This document shows, one piece after another, positions 1 through 5,251 of a DNA stretch of 5,251 bases. The stretch comes from an uncultured Clostridia bacterium (GTDB taxonomy: Bacteria > Bacillota > Clostridia > Oscillospirales > CAG-272). Within the stretch, counting starts at the first letter, position 1. Every line of letters begins with the position of its first letter. The notes beneath the pieces are model-generated. The model was not told the origin of the DNA and ran no database searches. It worked only from the letters and a program-made list of their open reading frames with translations. Where the stretch lies: the NCBI GenBank assembly GCA_904501715.1, contig CAJGCD010000083.1:1-5251 (forward strand). The letters run 5' to 3'. The position numbers and the translations under genes were made by a program.

Positions 1-690
1 CAAACCGAGTTTGACCAAGCCTTTTGCCGCAAGTGTGAGCTTGAATACCGCAGGGCGACCACCGAGAGCTGTCCCAGTTGCTTCCAATCCGCCATAGAAT
101 GCAGATGTCAGCCCAAAATGCTTACCGACGCGGGGTCGCTGTGTATGAGAAAGCTTTTCTTTTACCATCCCGATAAGCAGGATAGACCGCAAAATAAGCT
201 TGTGTATTTTCTCAAGCGAAGCAGAAACCGGCGTGTGTCGGAGTTTGTGGCAAAGGAGCTATACGGGGAGCTTTCCAAGGAGATTTTGACCTTTGAAATA
301 GAAGAGCCCGAAAAGGAGCTTGTTCTGGTAAACGTTCCGCGAGGAAGAAGAGCTGTTCTTGAATACGGCTTTGACCAAGCTGCCGAGATATGCAAGGCAA
401 TATCAAAGCAAAGCGGAATACCCTATATGCCGCTTATCAAAAGGCGGTATGGAGGAAAAGAGCAAAAGCGTCTTAACGCAGCCCAGCGCCGAAGAAATAT
501 CAAGGAGCTTCTGCGTGCAGATGAAAAATACAGAGGTATGGCAAAGGGTAGGTACGTTATCCTGTTTGACGACGTGGTCACTACGGGGGCAAGTATGGCG
601 TCCTGTCTTCCTGTATTGCGAAAAATGGGGGTTAAGGGCGTATTTTGCGCCGCGTTAGCCTTTGATATGAAGAAGAAAAGAGATATATAA
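1..690 (+). CDS. comF: ComF-family phosphoribosyltransferase with zinc-binding N-terminus (5' end missing)
   Basis: The reading frame is open from base 1 to a TAA at 688-690, so this is the last 229 residues of a protein that begins outside the window. The ATG at 118 is internal. In fragment numbering, cysteines at 9, 12, 24, 27, 34 and 36 (CRKC, CPSC, CRC) form a zinc-ribbon-like front end. The rest is a type I phosphoribosyltransferase fold: GFDQA at 123-127, EQKRL at 154-158, and the PRPP-binding loop FDDVVTTGASM at 189-199 with the acidic pair Asp190-Asp191. ComF proteins are cytoplasmic and required for DNA uptake in naturally competent bacteria, but homologues are widespread in non-competent species, so the true role here is open. 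The reaction and substrate are not established for the family. Only a few N-terminal residues are likely to be missing. No terminator is visible after the stop; mreB follows 72 nt later with its own promoter. Family assignment is firm and competence function is inference. Confidence 0.9.
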   Translation, partial: QTEFDQAFCRKCELEYRRATTESCPSCFQSAIECRCQPKMLTDAGSLCMRKLFFYHPDKQDRPQNKLVYFLKRSRNRRVSEFVAKELYGELSKEILTFEIEEPEKELVLVNVPRGRRAVLEYGFDQAAEICKAISKQSGIPYMPLIKRRYGGKEQKRLNAAQRRRNIKELLRADEKYRGMAKGRYVILFDDVVTTGASMASCLPVLRKMGVKGVFCAALAFDMKKKRDI

Positions 691-700
691 AAATTTTCTA

Positions 701-729
701 TTGCATTTTTATGCTTTTCATTGTATAAT
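701..729 (+). promoter_or_regulatory. Sigma-70/SigA-type promoter for mreB
   Basis: A perfect -10 hexamer TATAAT lies at 724-729. A partial -35 hexamer TTGCAT lies at 701-706 (TTG matches the consensus), with the ideal 17-nt spacer. The surrounding gap between comF and mreB is strongly AT-rich. Transcription would start near 736, giving a leader of about 27 nt that contains the Shine-Dalgarno site. This suggests mreB can be transcribed independently of comF. The -35 match is only 3 of 6, so the call rests mainly on the -10 and the spacing. Confidence 0.65.
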
Positions 730-750
730 ATACTTATAAATTGTTTCTGA

Positions 751-757
751 AAGGAGG
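751..757 (+). promoter_or_regulatory. Strong Shine-Dalgarno site of mreB
   Basis: AAGGAGG lies 5 nt before the ATG at 763. This fixes the mreB start and suggests efficient translation. The same 5-nt spacing recurs at pepD (AAGGAG at 1842-1847) and at the chosen nhaC start (GGAGG on the minus strand, 4999-4995). Confidence 0.8.
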
Positions 758-762
758 ACGGT

Positions 763-1806
763 ATGCCTTTTAACGCAAAGCAGCTTTTTTCACGTGATAT
801 TGGAATAGACCTTGGTACGGCAACGGTATTGGTATACGTGGAAGGTAAGGGAATAGTTCTTAACGAGCCCTCGGTCGTGGCGGTGGACACCGATACGGAT
901 GTCATCACAAAGATAGGCAAGGACGCGCAGGCTATGCTTGGACGCAATCCCGCGCATATTGACGTTATCCGCCCTCTTAAGGAAGGGGTTATAAGCCGAT
1001 ATGACGTGACCCAGAAGATGATACAGTACTTCATACGCCGTGCTTGCGGTAATGCGGTATTTCCCCCACGTGTGGTTATCTGCATTCCCACGGGTATTTC
1101 CGAGGTAGAGGAGCGCGCAGTAATAGACGCGGGAACTCAGGCGGGAGCGCGAAAGACCTATCTTATTGAGGAGCCCATAGCGGCAGCTCTCGGCGCTGGC
1201 TTGGATATATACAGCCCCGTTGGAAATATGATAGTTGATATCGGCGGAGGAACCACCGACGTTGCGGTCATATCCCTTGGCGGCGTTGTGGTGTCACAGT
1301 CTGTGAAGGTAGCGGGAGATAAATTCGACGAGGCTATAATGCGTTACGTGCGCAGAAAATATAACGTAGCCATAGGAGAGCGCACCGCTGAAAGAGTGAA
1401 GATTCAGATAGGAGCGGTATATGAGCACGACGAGGCAAGGACTATGGAGGTCAAGGGAAGATGCCTTATACAGGGGCTTCCCAAGAATATAACTCTGTCC
1501 TCCAAGGAGATGCTCGAGGCTATGATGGAGCCCATTTCCGCCATACTCGACGTTATTTGCTCTGTTATAGAAAAAACGCCTCCCGAGCTTGTGGGAGATA
1601 TACTTAAAAACGGAATTATCCTGGCGGGCGGCGGAAGCCTTCTTATGGGACTTGACCGACTGATAGAGGATGTGACGGGTATAAAGACGGCACTGACGAA
1701 GGAGCCTGTAAAGTGCGTGGCTTTAGGTACGGGAAAGATACTGAAAATGCTCAACGGAATGCCCGAGGGAGCAATAGACCTTTCACGCTTCAGGCAGAGA
1801 ATATAA
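763..1806 (+). CDS. mreB: Rod shape-determining protein, MreB/Mbl-type bacterial actin
   Basis: This 347-residue protein has the usual length and all the nucleotide-binding signatures of MreB. They are phosphate-1 at 12-24 (RDIGIDLGTAT, with Asp16), the IEEP catalytic-glutamate segment at 135-138, phosphate-2 DIGGGTTD at 159-166, GERTAE at 205-210, and the adenosine motif LAGGGS at 287-292. MreB polymerises at the inner face of the cytoplasmic membrane and guides the cell-wall elongation machinery. From memory of the B. subtilis paralogues it looks closer to Mbl than to MreB proper: it has GKGIVLNEPSVVA, AGDKFD and IGERTAE. The phosphate-1 loop reads DLGTAT where canonical members have DLGTAN. 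No mreC or mreD follows; the next gene is an unrelated peptidase behind a terminator, so this is a stand-alone copy in this window. The start is supported by AAGGAGG 5 nt upstream and by a promoter at 701-729. The family is secure; the paralogue type is less certain. Confidence 0.95.
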   Translation: MPFNAKQLFSRDIGIDLGTATVLVYVEGKGIVLNEPSVVAVDTDTDVITKIGKDAQAMLGRNPAHIDVIRPLKEGVISRYDVTQKMIQYFIRRACGNAVFPPRVVICIPTGISEVEERAVIDAGTQAGARKTYLIEEPIAAALGAGLDIYSPVGNMIVDIGGGTTDVAVISLGGVVVSQSVKVAGDKFDEAIMRYVRRKYNVAIGERTAERVKIQIGAVYEHDEARTMEVKGRCLIQGLPKNITLSSKEMLEAMMEPISAILDVICSVIEKTPPELVGDILKNGIILAGGGSLLMGLDRLIEDVTGIKTALTKEPVKCVALGTGKILKMLNGMPEGAIDLSRFRQRI

Positions 1807-1807
1807 G

Positions 1808-1836
1808 AGGGCATCTTACGATGCCCTTTGATTTTT
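1808..1836 (+). terminator. Rho-independent terminator of mreB
   Basis: A perfect 8-bp stem (AGGGCATC at 1808-1815 with GATGCCCT at 1820-1827) closes a 4-nt TTAC loop. It can extend by a G-U and an A-U pair at the base. It is followed by TTGATTTTT, a T-rich but interrupted tract. It begins one base after the mreB stop codon. The broken T-run suggests that termination may be incomplete, which would let some transcripts continue into pepD. Confidence 0.8.
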
Positions 1837-1852
1837 ATTATAAGGAGAGTAT

Positions 1853-3292
1853 ATGCTTTGTAAGGATTTCGCCTATGGCGGCTTGATGAGATTTTTTGAG
1901 GAGATATCGGCTATACCGAGACCCACATATCACGAGGAGAGAATAGCCGAATACCTGTGCGGTTTTGCCCGCAGCAGAGGGCTTGAATATTACAGAGACG
2001 AGGCGAACAACGTATTTATAAAGAAAAAGGGAAGCTTGGGCAGAGAGAACGAGCCTGCTATCCTTTTGCAGGGACATACCGATATGGTCTGCGAAAAGAA
2101 CAGCGACGTGGAGCACGATTTTCTGAACGAGGGACTTAAGCTTTACGAGGATAACGGACTTTTGCGCGCAAGGGGAACGACCCTTGGTGCGGATAACGGA
2201 GATGCGGTGTCGGTGATGCTTTACGTTCTTGACGGAGCGGAAGGCAATCTGCCCTCACATCCCCCTGTCGAGTGCCTTTTTACAGCCTCCGAGGAGGTAG
2301 GGCTTGACGGTGCGCAGAGCTTTGATTACTCTAAGATAAGCGCTCGGCGAATGATAAATATGGACAGCGCCGACGAGAGCCAGATACTGACGGGCTGTGC
2401 GGGGGGCACACGAACCATACTGCGGCTTCCATTTGAACTTGAGGAGTCTTTTGGAGAGGGTGTGGCTATTAACGTAAAGGGACTTGCGGGTGGACACTCT
2501 GGTGAGGATATCGAAAAGGGAAGAGCTAACGCCAACAAGGTGCTGGGCAGAGCTCTTTTGGATATTTCAAGAGATTTTGATATAAGAATAGCATCCCTAA
2601 ACGGCGGAAGCAAGGATAATGCTATTACCCGCGAGGCGTCCGCTGTCATAAGTACGAAGGATGTTGAGGGACTTGCCAAACGCATATCTCAGATAGAAGC
2701 TACTATTGCCGCGGAGCTTAATAATGACGACCGAGAGTTCAGCCTTACCGCTAAAAGATGTGAACTGCCCCATAAAGTAATGGATGAAGCGTCGGGGAAA
2801 AAGGTCATTTTCTTCCTTGCTGCCGTCCAGAACGGTGTCTTTGAAATGAACAGAAGTATTCCCTCGTTGGTGGAGTTTTCGAGGAACATAGGTGTAGTTG
2901 AAACTAAGGATAGCAAGATAAGCTTTACCTTTCTTACCCGCTCTCCTCAAAATTCTCAAATAGATTTCTCGCTTAAGCAGCTGGAGTCTTATGCCGAGCT
3001 TTTGGAAATGGAGGTTGAGCACGGTAATTCCTATCCGGGATGGAGCTACTCCGAGGTGTCGCCTCTTCGCGATACGTATGCTCAGGTATATAGGGAGCTT
3101 TACGGCAAGGAGATAGAAATAACTACTATTCACGCGGGACTTGAATGCGGAATTATCAAGGAGCGCGTGCCCGATATGGATATGATATCCTGCGGCCCCG
3201 TGGTCAGAGGGCTTCATTCTCCCGATGAATATATGGATATAGCTTCATTTGAACGATTTTTCACTATAATAAAAAATGTTTTAGCAAGATAA
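1853..3292 (+). CDS. pepD: Aminoacyl-histidine dipeptidase (PepD-type, M20 metallopeptidase)
   Basis: This 479-residue protein is close to the roughly 485 residues of E. coli PepD, a cytoplasmic di-zinc enzyme that splits Xaa-His and other unblocked dipeptides. The metal and catalytic residues are all visible in the expected order: His75 and Asp77 in GHTDMVC, Asp114 in GADNGD, Glu147-Glu148 in ASEEVG, Asp171 in NMDSAD, and His455 near the C-terminus in RGLHSP. The N-terminal IPRPTYHEE segment (21-29) and the GLAGGHSGEDI segment (210-220) that opens the lid/dimerisation domain are also typical. The ATG at 1853 is chosen because AAGGAG sits 5 nt upstream; a second in-frame ATG at 1886 has no good ribosome site. 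The gene starts 46 nt after mreB, directly behind that gene's terminator, and I see no convincing promoter of its own in the gap. It ends at a hairpin shared with the converging nhaC gene. The role is amino-acid recovery from peptides; exact dipeptide preference cannot be read from sequence. Confidence 0.95.
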   Translation: MLCKDFAYGGLMRFFEEISAIPRPTYHEERIAEYLCGFARSRGLEYYRDEANNVFIKKKGSLGRENEPAILLQGHTDMVCEKNSDVEHDFLNEGLKLYEDNGLLRARGTTLGADNGDAVSVMLYVLDGAEGNLPSHPPVECLFTASEEVGLDGAQSFDYSKISARRMINMDSADESQILTGCAGGTRTILRLPFELEESFGEGVAINVKGLAGGHSGEDIEKGRANANKVLGRALLDISRDFDIRIASLNGGSKDNAITREASAVISTKDVEGLAKRISQIEATIAAELNNDDREFSLTAKRCELPHKVMDEASGKKVIFFLAAVQNGVFEMNRSIPSLVEFSRNIGVVETKDSKISFTFLTRSPQNSQIDFSLKQLESYAELLEMEVEHGNSYPGWSYSEVSPLRDTYAQVYRELYGKEIEITTIHAGLECGIIKERVPDMDMISCGPVVRGLHSPDEYMDIASFERFFTIIKNVLAR

Positions 3293-3336
3293 AAATAAAG
3301 GGTTGCACCGAGGCGCAACCCTTGTTTTATTGTGTT
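3291..3336. terminator. Bidirectional rho-independent terminator between pepD and nhaC
   Basis: A perfect 9-bp stem (AAGGGTTGC at 3298-3306 with GCAACCCTT at 3315-3323) closes an 8-nt loop. On the plus strand it is followed by GTTTTATTGTGTTTT. On the minus strand it is followed by ATTTTTATC, the complement of 3288-3296. Both converging genes stop within 15 bases of the stem, so the element can end pepD and nhaC transcripts alike. Confidence 0.85.
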
Positions 3337-4989
3337 TTAAGCGTTTTTCTTATCCTTTGAGATAAGCTTTATAACAGCAAGAGTACCTACTGTAAGAACT
3401 ATGCCGAGGGGCAGGCAGATAAATACGTTCTGAACAAAGCCCGAGATAAGGAACATTACGAAGGATATAGCCGCAACGGTGATGGCATAAGGCATCTGTG
3501 TGGAAACGTGATTGAGGTGATTGCACTGACCGCCTGCGGAGGACATAATAGTCGTATCCGAGATGGGAGAGCAGTGGTCACCGCAAACAGCACCTGCAAG
3601 ACACGCGGACATACCGATTATCATTATCTCACTGCCCTCGGGGAAGATAGCAACAACGATAGGAATAAGGATTCCGAAGGTTCCCCAGGATGTTCCCGTA
3701 GCAAAGGAAAGAACGCAAGCTACAAGGAAGATAATAGCGGGAAGGAGAGAGCCGAGAGCCGCAGCCTGTCCACTCATGATATCGGCAATAAAGTACTTAG
3801 CACCCAAGAGGGATGTGATGTTCTTAAGTCCCGTAGCGAAGGTAAGTATAAGGATAGCGGGAACCATTGCGATAAAGCCCTGAGGTACGCAGTCCATAGA
3901 TTCCTTAAAGGAAACAAGACGACGGCAAAGGAGATAAACGACGATAACGACAAGCGAGATAAGACCGCCCCAAGGAAGTCCAACGGTAGCATCGGTATCC
4001 GAGAAGCCCTTTACGAAGTCGAAATGCTCGAAGAAGCCGCCTACGTATATAAGACCGAATACGCAGGAAACTATAAGCGCGACTATGGGGAATATGAGGT
4101 CAATGACCTTACCCTTCTCGCAAGGCTCTATCTCAGCTACCTCATTCTTGTCGCCACTGGTGTAAAGGTCACCGTTGTTAACTGCGTTGAACTCGTGGAG
4201 CTTCATAGGACCGTAGTCAACGTTCATAAATATCATACAAACTACGAATACGAGAGTCAGAATTGAGTAGAAGTTATAAGGAATAGCCTTGATAAAGAGC
4301 GCTATGCCTTCTCCCTCGGGAGCGTAAGAGGAAACTGCCGCTGCCCAGCTGGAGATAGGAGCTATCATACAAATAGGTGCCGCGGTTGCGTCGATAAGAT
4401 AGGAGAGCTTAGCACGGGACACCTTCTTGCTGTCTGTAACGGGGCGCATTACCGAGCCAACTGTCAGACAGTTGAAGTAGTCGTCAACGAAGATAAGAAC
4501 TCCAAGAATGAAGGTTGCGAACATAGCGCCCGCGCGGGTCTTAATATGAGTCTGCGCCCATCTTCCGAAGGCTGCGGAGCCGCCCGCCTTGTTGATAAGA
4601 GCAACGATAACGCCAAGCTCAACGAGGAATATGAATATACCCGCACTGTCAGCAACTGCGGAAATAAGTCCTGAGCTGACAACAGTATCTACCGCACCGG
4701 AAAAAGAAAATCCGGAATGAAGTATGCCGCCTACCGTGATACCAATGAAGAGAGAGCTATATACCTCTTTAGTTATAAGAGCAAGTCCGATAGCGATAAT
4801 GGGTGGAAGGAATGCCCAGAGGGAGCCGACGACCGCGCCTTCTCCGCCGCAGGTTTCGCAGGAAGCATCCACCTCACAGTCGGGACAGTCGATAGTGTTT
4901 AAAGCGCCGCCGGTAACACCCGCAACTACGAGAAGCGCGATTATTAACGCCGCAGCAGCGCCAAGCACGATTTTTTTTGTGTTTGACAT
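3337..4989 (-). CDS. nhaC: NhaC-family Na+/H+ antiporter homologue with a four-cysteine loop
   Basis: This is a polytopic inner-membrane protein of about 550 residues. In numbering from the ATG at 4989, family hallmarks are LWAFLPP at 57-63 followed by ITKEVYSSLF, the VDDYFN segment with Asp169-Asp170, SRAKLSYLIDATAAP around 191-205, GTSWGTFG from 432, and GDHCSPISDTT from 470. NhaC relatives exchange Na+ for protons, and some members carry organic acids or amino acids (MleN of B. subtilis couples malate, lactate, protons and Na+), so the substrate is uncertain. Residues 7-29 form a first membrane helix. Between it and helix 2 is a loop with Cys35, Cys38, Cys44 and Cys47 (CPDC and CETC) that I do not recall from typical NhaC proteins. 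An ATG also exists at 5001, but it overlaps the GGAGG ribosome site at 4999-4995, which sits 5 nt before the ATG at 4989; the later start is preferred. The gene converges on pepD and shares its terminator. Confidence 0.9.
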   Translation of the reverse strand: MSNTKKIVLGAAAALIIALLVVAGVTGGALNTIDCPDCEVDASCETCGGEGAVVGSLWAFLPPIIAIGLALITKEVYSSLFIGITVGGILHSGFSFSGAVDTVVSSGLISAVADSAGIFIFLVELGVIVALINKAGGSAAFGRWAQTHIKTRAGAMFATFILGVLIFVDDYFNCLTVGSVMRPVTDSKKVSRAKLSYLIDATAAPICMIAPISSWAAAVSSYAPEGEGIALFIKAIPYNFYSILTLVFVVCMIFMNVDYGPMKLHEFNAVNNGDLYTSGDKNEVAEIEPCEKGKVIDLIFPIVALIVSCVFGLIYVGGFFEHFDFVKGFSDTDATVGLPWGGLISLVVIVVYLLCRRLVSFKESMDCVPQGFIAMVPAILILTFATGLKNITSLLGAKYFIADIMSGQAAALGSLLPAIIFLVACVLSFATGTSWGTFGILIPIVVAIFPEGSEIMIIGMSACLAGAVCGDHCSPISDTTIMSSAGGQCNHLNHVSTQMPYAITVAAISFVMFLISGFVQNVFICLPLGIVLTVGTLAVIKLISKDKKNA

Positions 4990-4994
4990 AATGT

Positions 4995-4999
4995 CCTCC
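4995..4999 (-). promoter_or_regulatory. Shine-Dalgarno site deciding the nhaC start
   Basis: On the minus strand GGAGG lies 5 nt before the ATG at 4989-4987. The upstream ATG at 5001-4999 shares its last base with this motif and has only AT-rich sequence before it, so it would lack a ribosome site of its own. The 5-nt spacing matches mreB and pepD. Confidence 0.8.
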
Positions 5000-5017
5000 A
5001 TATATATTATAAAGATA

Positions 5018-5051
5018 ATTATATGTTACCACATTATTCAAAGAAAATCAA
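5018..5051 (-). promoter_or_regulatory. Likely promoter region of nhaC
   Basis: On the minus strand, TTGATT at 5051-5046 (4 of 6 matches to the -35 consensus) and TAACAT at 5028-5023 (4 of 6 to the -10) are separated by 17 nt. An overlapping perfect TATAAT at 5023-5018 gives an alternative -10, but with only a weak -35 (TTTCTT) at 17 nt. The stretch lies in the 89-nt AT-rich gap between the upstream gene's stop and the nhaC start. Which -10 is used cannot be settled from sequence. Confidence 0.5.
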
Positions 5052-5078
5052 TAGTTTTTTACAAAAAAAGACACAAAC

Positions 5079-5251
5079 TTAAAATTTGCGCTTTCCCTTC
5101 TTTTTCTTGACCTTTGACTGTCCTACACCTATCAAAGCGCCCACACAAGAAACGGGTACTATAAGAAGCTTAAATATAAAAGCGCTTGCGCCTGATGTTG
5201 TTATTCCGAGAAAAAGTCCAAGTGTGGCGGATGCCAGCCATACCGTCAGCA
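5079..5251 (-). CDS. C-terminal end of an unidentified membrane protein (5' part outside window)
   Basis: On the minus strand the frame is open from the window edge to a TAA at 5081-5079, giving 56 complete residues. It begins LTVWLASATLGLFLG and contains two hydrophobic stretches, roughly residues 2-18 and 24-43. The last 11 residues contain 8 Lys or Arg (KVKKKKGKRKF), a positively charged tail expected to lie on the cytoplasmic side. Codon choices (CTT, GGA, ATA, GTA) resemble those of the other genes. It is co-oriented with nhaC, ending 89 nt before that gene's start, but nhaC appears to have its own promoter in the gap. I do not recognise the family. The fragment is short, so coding status rests on the uninterrupted frame, the membrane-like composition and the TAA stop shared with all other genes here. 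Confidence 0.65.
   Translation of the reverse strand, partial: LTVWLASATLGLFLGITTSGASAFIFKLLIVPVSCVGALIGVGQSKVKKKKGKRKF

Noticed and set aside
118..690. A comF gene starting at the ATG at 118
   Set aside because: The same frame is open upstream to base 1 and encodes the paired cysteines of the family's zinc-binding front end, so this ATG is internal.
423..1091. A 222-residue minus-strand frame across the comF-mreB junction
   Set aside because: It overlaps two well-recognised genes and the promoter between them, lacks a recognisable domain, and reads as an antisense shadow.
2597..3217. A 206-residue minus-strand frame inside pepD
   Set aside because: It lies wholly within a gene whose metal-binding residues are all intact; no family is recognisable in it.
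3508..4266. A 252-residue plus-strand frame inside nhaC
   Set aside because: The product is rich in charged residues with no domain, and the opposite strand carries a clear NhaC family protein across the entire stretch.
5004..5009. A second TATAAT-like box on the minus strand close to the nhaC start
   Set aside because: Transcription from it would begin at about the Shine-Dalgarno site, and no -35 hexamer lies at a suitable distance; it is probably just part of the AT-rich leader.
5063..5088. A possible terminator for the right-edge gene (inverted repeat at 5074-5088 followed on the minus strand by seven Ts at 5069-5063)
   Set aside because: Only four base pairs form before a mismatch, and the stem is almost all A-T, so the hairpin is too weak to support, despite the good T-run.
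4724..5110. A 128-residue plus-strand frame running from nhaC into the right-hand intergenic region
   Set aside because: It starts inside nhaC on the opposite strand, crosses the nhaC promoter region, and its end is a low-complexity AT-rich translation.

Overview
The window reads as ordinary chromosome from a Gram-positive, low-to-mid GC bacterium, most likely a clostridial gut-type Firmicute. The signs are strong AGGAGG-type Shine-Dalgarno sites exactly 5 nt before the chosen ATG of all three genes whose start is visible, TAA as the stop of all five genes, an Mbl-like MreB, a ComF protein with a Cys-pair zinc-binding front end, and an NhaC-family antiporter. I cannot name the genus from sequence alone. 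No rRNA, tRNA, CRISPR array, insertion sequence or phage gene was seen, and no gap between genes exceeds about 90 bases.

Layout, plus strand: positions 1-690 are the 3' part of a comF-family phosphoribosyltransferase gene whose start lies outside the window. A short AT-rich gap holds a good housekeeping promoter and an RBS for an actin-like mreB/mbl gene (763-1806). A perfect 8-bp hairpin terminator follows, and 46 nt after the mreB stop comes a pepD-type M20 aminoacyl-histidine dipeptidase (1853-3292). This gene ends at a 9-bp hairpin that has a T-rich tract on each side and so can stop transcription from both directions.

Layout, minus strand: converging on that terminator is an NhaC-family Na+/H+ antiporter homologue (3337-4989). 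Its likely start is the second ATG, because the Shine-Dalgarno site overlaps the first. It carries an unusual four-cysteine CxxC...CxxC loop between its first two membrane segments. Upstream of it, at the right edge, is the C-terminal end of another minus-strand gene (5079-5251) encoding two hydrophobic segments and a very basic tail; I do not recognise the family.

The genes do not form one obvious pathway. ComF (DNA uptake or related PRPP-linked work), MreB (cell-wall elongation), PepD (dipeptide recycling) and NhaC (ion or organic-acid exchange) look like neighbouring housekeeping units divided by terminators and separate promoters. I see no strong evidence of a new multi-gene system. The best leads are the cysteine loop in the NhaC homologue and the unidentified membrane protein at the right edge.
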